Source of the DNA: Ammoniphilus sp. YIM 78166
GTDB lineage: Bacteria; Bacillota; Bacilli; Aneurinibacillales; RAOX-1
DNA length: 64,000 nucleotides
NCBI RefSeq assembly: GCF_004522215.1
Contig: NZ_SDLR01000003.1
Location: forward strand, 953,246-1,017,245
Direction: 5' to 3'
Of this stretch, positions 42,459 through 50,940 are shown piece after piece. A program made the translations under genes and the position numbers. The number at the start of each line of letters is the position of its first letter. Positions within the stretch are counted from its first letter, which is position 1. The notes beneath the pieces are model-generated. The model made no database searches. It was not told the DNA's origin and saw nothing but the letters and a program-made list of their open reading frames with translations.

Positions 42459-43223
42459 TTAAATATATAGCTTCTGAACAGCTTTCACGACATCGTCGAG
42501 ATTCATCGCAACCTGGGGAATGGAATAACCCACGAACAAAGGAGAAGTGACGAATCTAGGGATAATCTTAGCGATTAACTTAGGGCCAACTTGGTAGAAA
42601 AACAAATTATAGCTGTCACAGGAATAAAAATGGTTCAAAATATAATGGCACGAGTTTTGGATGAACTCTGCCATTTGCTTGTTTTCACCATGTTCCGAAA
42701 CCACGTTAAATTCATAGAAGCCCATTCTTGGCGAGGTCGAAAGGTTCCATTCGACTTGATCACATTTCGCAATAGGTATTCCTTCAAAGTGGACAGGCTC
42801 TACTAAACGGTTGCTATCTAGATGGTTGAGTCCGATAATCTGCATATGAGGGTGGCGGATAGTTCCTCCTGATTTAGGGCCGTGATTTTTGAAGAATATG
42901 ACGGAGCGAAATTCATTGCTATCTAGAAGCCGAAGCCAATGAGACAAACCAAATTCAATAAGTTGAAAAAGGTGTTCCTTACGGTAAAGGGAAAGCTCCG
43001 AGTCACAATCCTCTGTTTCAATCAGAACCAATGGATAGGTTTCCGCCAGTACAGGATACTTATTTTTAAGGAGGATCATCTCTCCCTTTTGAGCGATGAT
43101 GTCCTTCAATTTTTCTGTTTCGCAAAAAGGGCATGAAGCTCCTCGATTGATTATATTTTCAGGCTTTTGAATACCCATATTCGTATTGAAATAAAGATGT
43201 GTATTACATGGCAAGGTGATCAC
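42459..43223 (-). CDS. DUF4931 protein, GalT/HIT-like
   Basis: A 254-residue protein of the DUF4931 family, related to galactose-1-phosphate uridylyltransferase. A CPFC pair (about 31-34) suggests metal binding, and the SGGTIRHPHMQIIGL stretch carries H-x-H-x-Q, the nucleotidyl-transfer histidine triad. The N-terminal half reads ILLKNKYPVLAETYPLVLIE, as in GalT (NKYP). The sugar or nucleotide substrate is unknown. It overlaps the ArsR gene by four bases and is the last gene of the SulP-arsR operon. Confidence 0.83.
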   Translation of the reverse strand: MITLPCNTHLYFNTNMGIQKPENIINRGASCPFCETEKLKDIIAQKGEMILLKNKYPVLAETYPLVLIETEDCDSELSLYRKEHLFQLIEFGLSHWLRLLDSNEFRSVIFFKNHGPKSGGTIRHPHMQIIGLNHLDSNRLVEPVHFEGIPIAKCDQVEWNLSTSPRMGFYEFNVVSEHGENKQMAEFIQNSCHYILNHFYSCDSYNLFFYQVGPKLIAKIIPRFVTSPLFVGYSIPQVAMNLDDVVKAVQKLYI

Positions 43224-43555
43224 TCTTTCTGGGCGGATTCATCATTAAATTTATCTAGCATCGTAACCGTATTTATCAAGTGATTATTAAAAATTTGTTT
43301 GGCCACAGCCAATAAATCCACGATCATGGGATCCCGTAGGGAATAGACTACCCGTGTTCCATCCTTTGTTCCGTAGACAATGTTCTTGGCACGTAAAATA
43401 CTTAGCTGCTGCGACACGGCAGACCCCTCACTCCCGAGGATCGCCTGCAGCTCGTTTACCTGCTGATCTCCTTTAGCTAACACTTCAAGAATGCGAATAC
43501 GCAACGGGTGGGCTAAAGCTTTAAAAAAATCAGCTTTAAATTGCTGTAATTCCAT
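43220..43555 (-). CDS. ArsR-family transcriptional regulator
   Basis: A 111-residue winged-helix repressor. FFKALAHPLRIRILEVLAKG, the recognition helix region GSAVSQQLSILRAKNIVYG and RVVYSLRDPMIVDLL are the family pattern. The ELCVCD metal motif is absent and there is no cysteine, so it likely senses something other than arsenite or cadmium. It lies between the SulP transporter and the DUF4931 gene in one operon and probably binds the repeated ATTTGAATAT site at 45313-45347. It starts 24 bp after the SulP stop. Confidence 0.9.
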   Translation of the reverse strand: MELQQFKADFFKALAHPLRIRILEVLAKGDQQVNELQAILGSEGSAVSQQLSILRAKNIVYGTKDGTRVVYSLRDPMIVDLLAVAKQIFNNHLINTVTMLDKFNDESAQKE

Positions 43556-43579
43556 ATAAAACGACCCCCTTTCTTTCGA

Positions 43580-45292
43580 TTATAGATGAAATTCCTTACA
43601 TTCACGAAAAGCAAACTGCTTGCATCCCGTACATTGATCGGCATTTAACTGAGTAAGAGCAAAATGAATGGCATCGCCTGTATGTTCAAAAACATGAGAA
43701 AGCCCAATTCTATCCAAGAGTCCTGTCCTTTCCAATACTTCCTTAGGTTGTCGATTTAACCCAGATAGGAGTACTTGACCACCCTGCTTATGGAAATGTT
43801 TCACAAGGCTCATTAGGGTCGACTCACCTGTTGTATCCATGTAAGGGACCTTACCCATTCGAAGGATTAGAATTCTAGGTTCGAAATGGATCGTGTTCCG
43901 GATTGACATCTCGAAATGTTGAGCTGCACCAAAAAACAAAGGTCCTTCGACAGTGAAGATACTGATTTGGGGACAGTTATGTCCCTTCTCAATCATGGAT
44001 GGCAAAACTTTAGATCGTTTATCTAGTGGATCTGGTAGGACCTTGGCGACCGTGAGCAGCTCGCTCATGCGCTTAACAAACAAAATAACCGATAAGAGCA
44101 GCCCCATTTCAACAGCGGTTGTTAAATTAGTGAAAACCGTGAGCAAGAAGGTAGTAATGAGAATTAATGAATCCCCCGTTCTCGATTTTAACACATGGAT
44201 AAATTCTTTTCTTTCACTCATGTTCCATGCAACGATCATTAAGATGGGTGCCATGCTTGCTAAGGGGATATGCGAGGCGTAAGGCGCCAAGATTAGTAAG
44301 ACCAATAACACGACAACCCCGTGGATAATGCCGGAAATCGGAGAGTTTGCTCCGCTTCTTATGTTCGTAGCTGTTCTTGCAATGGCGCCTGTTGCCGGGA
44401 TTCCTCCGAAGAGAGGAGTAACCATATTAGCAATACCTTGACCTATTAGTTCTCGATTGCTATTGTGTTTACCTCCTGTCATCCCGTCTGCAACCACCGC
44501 GGACAGCAGAGATTCGATCCCACCCAGAATGGCTATGATAAAAGCAGGCCGAAGAAGATGTACCACCCTTTCCCAGGTGATATCCGGCCATTGAAACTGA
44601 GGAAGAGTACTAGGAATCTGACCGAAAGTGGAGCCGATAGTCGCCACGTGTCCGGAGAAAAACAAGCTTGCAATAAGACTTGATGCAACCAGGCCCAATA
44701 AAGGCCCAGGAATCCTTGGAAGCAACTTAGGCGTTATCAACATGACGAAAAAGCAAACAAAAGCCGTGATTACACTATAAACACTGATCGTGTGGATATG
44801 CATCCCTAGCTCCTTCATATTAAGTAAGAAGGCTTCATGCTTTTCGATACCTTCCAGTCCTAAGAAGTTTGCGACTTGACCGGTAAAAATAATGACCGCT
44901 ATGCCTGCAGTAAAGCCTATTGTGACCGGCCTAGGAATGAATTTGATCAAAGCGCCTAGTCTTAAAGTCCCCATGACCACCAGAATAACTCCCGCCATAA
45001 AGCCAGCCAGAAGCAGATCCCCATACCCATATTGCATGACAATGGCAAAGAGAATCGGAACAAAAGCTCCAGTTGGTCCCCCTATTTGGTATTTTGAACC
45101 GCCAAATAAAGAGATAAGAATTCCGGCAATAATCGTGGTATAGATCCCATATTCCGGTTTTACCCCAGAAGCAATGGCAAAAGCCATTCCTAAAGGAATC
45201 GCAATGATCCCAACAATCAGGCCAGAGATTAAATCTCCTCGCAGCTTTTCCAGAGAGTATCCTTCTAATCGCCCAGAGATGGTTACCTTCAT
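43580..45292 (-). CDS. SulP family anion transporter with STAS domain
   Basis: A 570-residue transporter. About eleven helices (about 20-420) include GLIVGIIAIPLGMAFAIASG and GPTGAFVPILFAIV, the SulP signature. A cytoplasmic STAS domain follows (about 445-550), with ILRMGKVPYMDTTGESTL. The C-terminal tail ends with CTGCKQFAFRECKEF, a cysteine-rich addition. Family members take up sulfate, bicarbonate or other anions; the substrate cannot be assigned. It heads an operon with an ArsR repressor and a DUF4931 protein. Confidence 0.9.
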   Translation of the reverse strand: MKVTISGRLEGYSLEKLRGDLISGLIVGIIAIPLGMAFAIASGVKPEYGIYTTIIAGILISLFGGSKYQIGGPTGAFVPILFAIVMQYGYGDLLLAGFMAGVILVVMGTLRLGALIKFIPRPVTIGFTAGIAVIIFTGQVANFLGLEGIEKHEAFLLNMKELGMHIHTISVYSVITAFVCFFVMLITPKLLPRIPGPLLGLVASSLIASLFFSGHVATIGSTFGQIPSTLPQFQWPDITWERVVHLLRPAFIIAILGGIESLLSAVVADGMTGGKHNSNRELIGQGIANMVTPLFGGIPATGAIARTATNIRSGANSPISGIIHGVVVLLVLLILAPYASHIPLASMAPILMIVAWNMSERKEFIHVLKSRTGDSLILITTFLLTVFTNLTTAVEMGLLLSVILFVKRMSELLTVAKVLPDPLDKRSKVLPSMIEKGHNCPQISIFTVEGPLFFGAAQHFEMSIRNTIHFEPRILILRMGKVPYMDTTGESTLMSLVKHFHKQGGQVLLSGLNRQPKEVLERTGLLDRIGLSHVFEHTGDAIHFALTQLNADQCTGCKQFAFRECKEFHL

Positions 45293-45312
45293 CTGATACC
45301 CCTTCTTTTCCT

Positions 45313-45347
45313 TATATATTTGAATATCTGATTATTTGAATATATAA
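45313..45347. promoter_or_regulatory. Candidate ArsR operator in the SulP promoter
   Basis: TATTTGAATAT occurs twice 8 bp apart within an AT-rich partial palindrome, 20-55 bp upstream of the SulP start. ArsR proteins such as CzrA bind similar TGAA/TTCA elements over promoters. Confidence 0.6.
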
Positions 45348-45460
45348 ATTTTAGATCCGAATCCTACCTCTCGTCAATAAAAAAAACACGGCCTGAACAA
45401 AACCGAGTTACCTTAACCTCTCCAATTATCTTTCAGGCTCTGTCTCCAAAAAGGAAAGAA

Positions 45461-45513
45461 TTCGACAAAAAGAACAAACTGTTCTTTAAAATGTCGAACT
45501 TTGGTGGTATAAT
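45461..45513 (+). promoter_or_regulatory. Inverted repeat and extended -10 promoter of the 36-residue gene
   Basis: TTCGACA (45461) pairs with TGTCGAA (45492), and inside it AGAAC with GTTCT, making a 38-bp interrupted palindrome. TGGTATAAT at 45505-45513 is an extended -10. The palindrome covers the expected -35 area, as a repressor site would. Confidence 0.6.
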
Positions 45514-45545
45514 TAGGTTAATAAGGTCAATAAGGAGACTTGAAA

Positions 45546-45656
45546 ATGGAAAAAGAAATCTTACATTTAGTCAGATTGGCTATGGAACTTAAGGCAGACA
45601 AAGAAGCATTTAAGCAGTATCTGGAGCAAAAAAAGAATGCTACGGTAACGAAGTAG
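45546..45656 (+). CDS. Predicted 36-residue peptide
   Basis: A short gene with every expected signal: a TATAAT promoter, AAGGAG eight bases before the ATG, and a strong terminator after the stop. The peptide starts MEKEILHLVRLAMELKADKE and is one amphipathic, highly charged helix ending QKKNATVTK. It has no signal sequence or cysteine. No family was recognised. The interrupted palindrome upstream suggests regulated expression. It could be a small regulatory peptide or an adaptor. Confidence 0.65.
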   Translation: MEKEILHLVRLAMELKADKEAFKQYLEQKKNATVTK

Positions 45657-45671
45657 TCGTTTATATACGAA

Positions 45672-45703
45672 GAGGGTGTCCCGTAAGGTTCTGGGACACC
45701 CTC
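45672..45703 (+). terminator. Terminator of the 36-residue gene
   Basis: GAGGGTGTCCC and GGGACACCCTC form a perfect 11-bp stem around ten bases; T content downstream is modest. Confidence 0.78.
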
Positions 45704-45775
45704 CATTACTTCTCTCCTTCTAGTTAAAACTTATCCACAGTTGCACCTAAAACAGCTCCCTTGATATAAAGCAAA

Positions 45776-45805
45776 AGAAGCCTTCAATCACTTTAGAAGG
45801 CTTCT
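45776..45805 (-). terminator. Terminator of hemY
   Basis: AGAAGCCTTC pairs with GAAGGCTTCT and the minus strand continues TTTGCTTTAT, 12 bp past the hemY stop. Confidence 0.78.
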
Positions 45806-45817
45806 TGTCGTGTAAAA

Positions 45818-47203
45818 TTATAACCTTTTTTCTATTAATTGAGCTGTTTTTTCTCCATTGGCAATACAATCAGGGATCCCTACTCCATAATACGAACATC
45901 CAGCCAAAAATACGTTCGGATAATTAGCAGACAGTTTATTTTCCAAGGACTGCACGATTTTATGATGATTAATATGGTAGTTTGGCATGGTGTTATTCCA
46001 CTTCGTTACTTCATGATGTATAGGTGCCTGTCCAATTCCCAAACTGATCTTAATATCTCGTAAAGCGACTTGGATAAGCTCCTCTTGTGTCATGTTTCGC
46101 ATAGCTTCAAAGGCTGGGATAGAACTTTTATAGAAAAGTCTTACGAGTAATTGATTGTTTTTCGATGTATGCTCCCACTTTCGACTGGTCCAAGTGCACG
46201 CATTACACACCAATTGACTGTTATCTGCCACGATGAAACCTGTACCATCATTTGGAAGTTCACTATCAGGAACATCAAACCCGAGATAGATACTAATCAA
46301 CGAGCTATTCGTTAATTGATCAAAATCATCATTTAGCTTTTCGTCATGAAGCAAGCTCTGAGCGGTGGTATGCAAAGTACTTAGCACGACTATGTCGGCT
46401 TCGATGCTACGATGATCTTCTAGTTGTATCTTATACCCTCCCTGGTGCTTGGCAACCGTTTCTGCCCTTACGCCTTTCCATATCTCCACTCCGCTAAGCT
46501 GAGTCTCGAGTCTGTCAATGAGGCTCGAAACGCCATTCTTAAAGGATAAAAACTTCTTGTCTCCTGTTCCTTTAAATACCTGCTTGTTCTCCGATAAACC
46601 ATGAATGATGCTACCGAACTGATTTTTATAGTCTAAAAGATACGGCAATGTTGAAGCGATGGTTAGCTCGTGGAGCTTGCCCGAATATACGCCTGATATG
46701 ACGGGTGAGATTTGTTTCTCTACTAGTTCCTTACCCAGAAAGTTCTCAAGAAATTCACCTATAGAGTCATTTTTGGTAAAAGTCTCGTTTTTGGTATAAA
46801 AGTCCTTGAGCGCCTCGACTTTTCCTTCTGCCGAAACTAGCTCGGTTTTGGCCAAGGATTCTAAGCTTAAGGGGATGCCAAATACCGTGTCCTCAGGAAT
46901 CTTTTTAAGTTTCCCGTCTGTATAAATAAATGATATTCCTGTCGCGTTATATACGACTTCATCTTGTAAGTTTAACTCCTCGAGAAAAGGCGCTACATTA
47001 GGCTTACGAGCAACGATAGAATCTGCTCCCGTCTCCATGATAAATTCGCCGGCTTCGGCTGTTTTAATCTTTCCACCCAAGGACTCATCAGCCTCAATTA
47101 GGACTAGTCTGGCTTCTCTATGCAGTTCTTTCACTCTCTTATTTAGATAGTACATGGTGGAAAGTCCGGTAATTCCGCCACCTATAACCACGACTGTTTT
47201 CAA
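45818..47203 (-). CDS. hemY: HemY-type protoporphyrinogen/coproporphyrinogen III oxidase
   Basis: A 461-residue FAD enzyme. The dinucleotide-binding motif is VVVIGGGITGLSTMYYLN, followed by ESLGGKIKTAEAGEFIMETG. The substrate region has ISPVISGVYSGKLHELTIAS, and the C-terminal FLAGCSYYGVGIPDCIANGE closes the FAD site. In Gram-positive bacteria this enzyme (also called CgoX) oxidises coproporphyrinogen III to coproporphyrin III in haem synthesis. The start is TTG, eight bases after GAGGTG. It is separated from other haem genes, unlike the hemEHY operon of B. subtilis. Confidence 0.93.
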   Translation of the reverse strand: MKTVVVIGGGITGLSTMYYLNKRVKELHREARLVLIEADESLGGKIKTAEAGEFIMETGADSIVARKPNVAPFLEELNLQDEVVYNATGISFIYTDGKLKKIPEDTVFGIPLSLESLAKTELVSAEGKVEALKDFYTKNETFTKNDSIGEFLENFLGKELVEKQISPVISGVYSGKLHELTIASTLPYLLDYKNQFGSIIHGLSENKQVFKGTGDKKFLSFKNGVSSLIDRLETQLSGVEIWKGVRAETVAKHQGGYKIQLEDHRSIEADIVVLSTLHTTAQSLLHDEKLNDDFDQLTNSSLISIYLGFDVPDSELPNDGTGFIVADNSQLVCNACTWTSRKWEHTSKNNQLLVRLFYKSSIPAFEAMRNMTQEELIQVALRDIKISLGIGQAPIHHEVTKWNNTMPNYHINHHKIVQSLENKLSANYPNVFLAGCSYYGVGIPDCIANGEKTAQLIEKRL

Positions 47204-47430
47204 TGGATATGCACCTCAACTGACATTTTAAGTAAGGAAAGTATAACATATACGAACCGCCAGGTTAAATGACGATTATGTGATCATTCCAAAGTCCATT
47301 TTGTCAGTTGATGACCTAAAATAAGGTTCGGCTTTTTTTCTCTGGAATTAATTTCAAATAATTATAGCTTTTTTCATCATAAAAATGTAAACTTAAAATT
47401 AAAATTAGGTTTACAATGAGGTGGATGCTT

Positions 47431-48636
47431 ATGACCCGTTTTTTTATGACCGAAGAGTTCTTTCACAATCCCTATCCCTTTTATGAAGAGATGCGGCGCG
47501 TCAGTCCTCTATACTACATGTCTTCAGGAAAATACCCAGGGTGGTATGTAACTGGTTATCAAGAGGTGCTCGACATACTAAAAGACGTAAGATTTCATAA
47601 TCGTACGCCCCTCCCTTCCACTACATCTAAGTATGAAGGGTTAAAAAACAGCCAGAACCATATGATGTTATTTAAAAATCCTCCAGATCACGCACGTTTG
47701 CGCAGCTTAGTGGGTCAAGCCTTTACCCCAAAGGAGATGGCAAAATATCGTTCTTTTATCGAAGAAACTGTACATCAGCTGCTTCATGATTCTAAAAAAA
47801 CGGGTACATTGGATATTGTAACTGACTTCGCCTTTCCTCTAGCAAGTCTTCTCATTGCCAAAATACTGGGGATACCAGACAAAGATCGGCATGCATTTAG
47901 AGAATGGGCAATTATTCTATTGCAAAGCATAGATTTGACTCGAACGAGATATGCCTTAGCAGAAGCGAATGATACGGTAATTCATCTGTCTGTGTATTTC
48001 AAAGAATTAATACAAGAACGAAAGCAACACCCTCAAGATGATCTAATCAGTTTATTAAGTTTAGGAGATAGTACAGAGAAATCCTTAACGGAAGAAGAGA
48101 TTATCGCCACATGTATCCTGCTCCTTATTGCTGGACATGAAACGACCGTTAACCTGATCTCTAATTCCATCCTCGCTTTGCTGAATCACCCCCAACAGCT
48201 GATTCTAATGAAAGAGAATCCTTCAAGGGTTGATACAGCGGTAGAAGAATTTCTCCGCTTTGAAAGTCCAACGCAAATGACAGCTCGCGTGGCTTCAGAA
48301 GATATTGAGATCGACCAACATGCAATCCGAAAAGGAGAGCAAATTTACCTATTATTAGGTGCAGCTAATCGTGATCCTAAGAAATTCGCCAATCCAAATC
48401 AACTAGATATCACAAGAAGTCCAAATCCTCATTTAGCTTTTGGATACGGTCATCATTTTTGTTTAGGTTCAAATTTAGCCCGACTGGAAGCACAAATGGC
48501 CATACCGGCCTTATTGCAAGTATTGCCGTATCTTCAATTAAATTCGTCGACCGTTTCCTGGAGAAAGCTAGTTGGATTCAGATCTTTAAAAAACCTTCCG
48601 TTAAATTGGAGTGTTCATCAGTTAATAAATGTATAG
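47431..48636 (+). CDS. Cytochrome P450
   Basis: A 401-residue soluble bacterial P450. The I-helix oxygen-binding motif is LLLIAGHETTVNLI (about 232-245). The E-x-x-R motif lies in VEEFLRFESP, and the haem-cysteine loop is FGYGHHFCLGSNLARLE, with Cys about 348. The overall sequence follows the CYP107/YjiB/BioI-like group. Substrate unknown; the redox partner is not adjacent. The ATG at 47431 is preferred because GAGGTGG is six bases upstream; two earlier ATG codons overlap or precede that site. Confidence 0.92.
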   Translation: MTRFFMTEEFFHNPYPFYEEMRRVSPLYYMSSGKYPGWYVTGYQEVLDILKDVRFHNRTPLPSTTSKYEGLKNSQNHMMLFKNPPDHARLRSLVGQAFTPKEMAKYRSFIEETVHQLLHDSKKTGTLDIVTDFAFPLASLLIAKILGIPDKDRHAFREWAIILLQSIDLTRTRYALAEANDTVIHLSVYFKELIQERKQHPQDDLISLLSLGDSTEKSLTEEEIIATCILLLIAGHETTVNLISNSILALLNHPQQLILMKENPSRVDTAVEEFLRFESPTQMTARVASEDIEIDQHAIRKGEQIYLLLGAANRDPKKFANPNQLDITRSPNPHLAFGYGHHFCLGSNLARLEAQMAIPALLQVLPYLQLNSSTVSWRKLVGFRSLKNLPLNWSVHQLINV

Positions 48637-48650
48637 GATATAAAACAGAG

Positions 48651-48682
48651 AAAGGATCCCATTCATTATGGGATCCTTTCTA
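48651..48682. terminator. Bidirectional terminator
   Basis: AAAGGATCCC and GGGATCCTTT form a perfect 10-bp stem, ten bases apart, between the convergent P450 and reductase genes. Confidence 0.88.
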
Positions 48683-48700
48683 GCTTAGATAGTCGCAAAC

Positions 48701-49837
48701 TTATCCCTGATTGGTCGTCTCCACCACTGGAAACCATCCTGGAGTGTTCATAATAGCATGCCAGAGGGGATCTGGAACAACAAGACGCTCTTGGTCGTCT
48801 TTGGTTAAGGTCGTCCTAATCTCTGCCTCCCGTCCTTGTTGAACCTTTTCCACCCAATCCGGTTCCATAATAAGCTCGCGGCCTAAGGCAATCAACGGAA
48901 TACCCGTCTCGTACGCTTTTAAAGCTTCATCTGCCGTATGAATGGACCCTACACCAATAATCGGTACTCTTTTCCCTACTTTTTCCTGAATAAGCTCTAT
49001 ACGAGTCTTGGTTTGATCAGCTCCACGTCTAGCGGTGGACCAGAAATCCATTAGGGATACGTGGAGGTAGTCGAGTTCTTTGTTAGATAAAGCGTCAACC
49101 AATTGTAACGAGTCAGCCATCGTAATTCCTGGAGTCTCCGCTTCCTCAGGTGAAAAGCGATAGCCGACGAGGAAAGGTTCCTTTGAATGTGAAGCTACTA
49201 CTCGTTTGACTTCATCGACGATAGCCAGTGGAAAGGCCATTCGTTTTTCCAAAGTGCCACCCCATCTGTCCTCTCGGCGGTTCGAATGCGGTGAGAAAAA
49301 TTGCTGAATAAGGTAACCGTTAGCCCCATGAATTTCTACGCCATCATAACCTGCTTCAATGGCCCTACGTGTTGTCTCGCCAAAAGCATGTACAAGGGAT
49401 TGAACTTCCTCATCAGTTAGGGCTCTTGGAGTTTGTCCCCCTCCCTCGGGTGCTACAGCACTGGCGCTTACCGTTTCACCGTTTGGAACTAGATCCGGAG
49501 GGCAGCTTCTTCCCCCATGGAAAATTTGCAGTACTGCCTTTGCCCCTTGCTCTTTAATGGTAGTGGCTAGTTGTTGGAGGCTTGGAATCATTTCATCTCG
49601 ATCTCCGGCAAATTCTCCAGCAAATCCTTTTCCATTTGGTGTGACATAGGTGCAAGCCGTAACTACCAGACCGACTCCGCTAGCTCTACGAGCGTAGTAG
49701 CGAAGCTCGGCGTCTGACACGGTTCCATCTGGGTTGGAAGAAAAATTAGTCATAGGAGCCATAACGAGGCGGTTTTTCAGCTGGATGTCGCTTCTAAATT
49801 GGAACGACTCAAATAAAGGCTGATATTTAGGTTTCAT
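48701..49837 (-). CDS. NADH:flavin oxidoreductase, old-yellow-enzyme family
   Basis: A 378-residue FMN-dependent TIM-barrel reductase. It has LKNRLVMAPMTNFSSNPDGT, ILQIFHGGRSCPPDLVPNGE and GVEIHGANGYLIQQFFSPHS (the substrate His and Asn), then WGGTLEKRMAFPLAIV. It is close to the B. subtilis YqiG group rather than YqjM. Members reduce activated C=C bonds of enones or nitro compounds; the natural substrate is unknown. GGGAGAGAA precedes the ATG. It is 111 bp downstream of trxA on the same strand. Confidence 0.9.
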   Translation of the reverse strand: MKPKYQPLFESFQFRSDIQLKNRLVMAPMTNFSSNPDGTVSDAELRYYARRASGVGLVVTACTYVTPNGKGFAGEFAGDRDEMIPSLQQLATTIKEQGAKAVLQIFHGGRSCPPDLVPNGETVSASAVAPEGGGQTPRALTDEEVQSLVHAFGETTRRAIEAGYDGVEIHGANGYLIQQFFSPHSNRREDRWGGTLEKRMAFPLAIVDEVKRVVASHSKEPFLVGYRFSPEEAETPGITMADSLQLVDALSNKELDYLHVSLMDFWSTARRGADQTKTRIELIQEKVGKRVPIIGVGSIHTADEALKAYETGIPLIALGRELIMEPDWVEKVQQGREAEIRTTLTKDDQERLVVPDPLWHAIMNTPGWFPVVETTNQG

Positions 49838-49948
49838 AATTGGTTCTCTCCCTTGTGTTGTTCTGTCACGTTTTGAAACGCTAGGTTTATATTGCCCACT
49901 AGAGCTTGTTTTGCTTCTGCCGACATGAACAGTTTAGGTCCACAGCTA

Positions 49949-50263
49949 TTATAGATGCGGGTTTATCAGATTCATTAATCGTTCTTTTGGTTGAAACCCT
50001 GTTACCTTTTCTACGACTTGCCCTTCCTTGAACAACAATAAGGTCGGGATACTCATCACACCGAACTGACTTGCCGTATCAGGGTTAAGATCTACATTGA
50101 TCTTGCCGATTCGTACTTTACTCCCCATCTCTTGGTCCATTTCCTCTAGTACCGGCGCAATCATTTTGCAAGGTCCGCACCAAGGCGCCCAGAAATCCAC
50201 CAAGACCGTCCCAGATGAGGTTTCCGTGTGAAAGTTTTGATCGTTCAGTTCAAATATAGCCAT
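49949..50263 (-). CDS. trxA: Thioredoxin
   Basis: A 104-residue thioredoxin with the active site [11 protein letters not shown] (Cys29 and Cys32) and the cis-proline in MSIPTLLLF. It reduces protein disulfides in the cytoplasm, accepting electrons from thioredoxin reductase. GAGGAGAATG precedes the ATG. The promoter region holds TACAGT/ACTGTA elements shared with the upstream rrf2 gene, so this copy may be redox-regulated and need not be the only thioredoxin of the cell. Confidence 0.95.
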   Translation of the reverse strand: MAIFELNDQNFHTETSSGTVLVDFWAPWCGPCKMIAPVLEEMDQEMGSKVRIGKINVDLNPDTASQFGVMSIPTLLLFKEGQVVEKVTGFQPKERLMNLINPHL

Positions 50264-50304
50264 TCTGCATTCTCCTCTTCTCGTTTAAATGTTATTAAAT
50301 TAGC

Positions 50305-50337
50305 TACAGTTTATACTGTAATAATAAATTATACAGT
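50305..50337. promoter_or_regulatory. TACAGT-N4-ACTGTA element upstream of trxA
   Basis: An inverted repeat, TACAGT (50305) and ACTGTA (50315), with a further TACAGT at 50332, 40-75 bp upstream of trxA. The same half-sites occur in the rrf2 promoter, so Rrf2 is the likely binder. Confidence 0.6.
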
Positions 50338-50396
50338 TTGTTTCGTCAATGGGTTTGTGAGGATTCTGTAATAAAATTAGTTACATTTAACTTAAA

Positions 50397-50431
50397 AAAA
50401 TTAAACAATATCATGGACATTGTTTAATTTT
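50397..50431 (-). terminator. Terminator overlapping the end of rrf2
   Basis: AAATTAAACAAT pairs with ATTGTTTAATTT around a short loop, and T follows on the minus strand. The 5-prime arm encodes the last codons of rrf2, so rrf2 and trxA are probably separate transcripts. Confidence 0.8.
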
Positions 50432-50830
50432 TTTTAAAACGGAATCGATTGTAATCTGATCGAGATACTTCTCAAAATAGGCATCCGCTTCTTCAAAAAT
50501 GCCGTCCATCACGCCTTGAATCTTTGAGGAGATAACGCAGGCTTCATCGGGGTCTCCCGTACACCAGTGCGGCTTGATGGTACCGCATGACACCGTACGG
50601 TAAATCTGGGCCAATGTGATCTCTTGGGGATCGGCATTCAGAATATAGCCCCCTCCAACCCCCTCTTTTGTCTTAACGAAGCCGCCTTTTCTCAAGCAAC
50701 TCATAACTTTTCGAATGCGAGCGGGGTTCGTGGAAACATTATTGGCAATAGACTCGCTGCTTGCCATATGATCCGGTAAGTAAGCTAAAAAGACAAGACT
50801 ATGAACTGCTATCGTAAATTCACTGTTCAT
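50411..50830 (-). CDS. Rrf2 family regulator with cysteine cluster
   Basis: A 139-residue winged-helix regulator. It has SEFTIAVHSLVFLAYLPDHM, ESIANNVSTNPARIRKVMSC, LRKGGFVKTKEGVGGGYIL (the wing) and LAQIYRTV. Four cysteines follow the wing or sit in the recognition region (MSCLR, SCGTIKPHWC, EACVISS), which could sense redox state or hold a cofactor. The family includes IscR, NsrR and the YwnA/SaiR repressors. The ATG at 50830 is preferred, with GGGAGGAAA upstream; the open frame continues to 50899 without a ribosome site. Confidence 0.87.
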   Translation of the reverse strand: MNSEFTIAVHSLVFLAYLPDHMASSESIANNVSTNPARIRKVMSCLRKGGFVKTKEGVGGGYILNADPQEITLAQIYRTVSCGTIKPHWCTGDPDEACVISSKIQGVMDGIFEEADAYFEKYLDQITIDSVLKKIKQCP

Positions 50831-50857
50831 TGGAATCATTTCCTCCCATTGAAGGAT

Positions 50858-50880
50858 ACTGTAATTGTAGTGTGTACAGT
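50858..50880. promoter_or_regulatory. ACTGTA-N11-TACAGT element upstream of rrf2
   Basis: The half-sites of the trxA element recur here with an 11-bp gap, 28-50 bp before the rrf2 start. This fits autoregulation. Confidence 0.55.
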
Positions 50881-50940
50881 TAGCTAAGTCAATATCCATT
50901 TAATAAGTAAAGGACTCGAGGCATACCCGAGTCCTAACGG

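Noticed and set aside
45461..45498. LexA (SOS) box in the palindrome before the 36-residue gene
   Set aside because: AGAAC and GTTCT are five bases apart, whereas the Bacillus LexA site needs GAAC-N4-GTTC.
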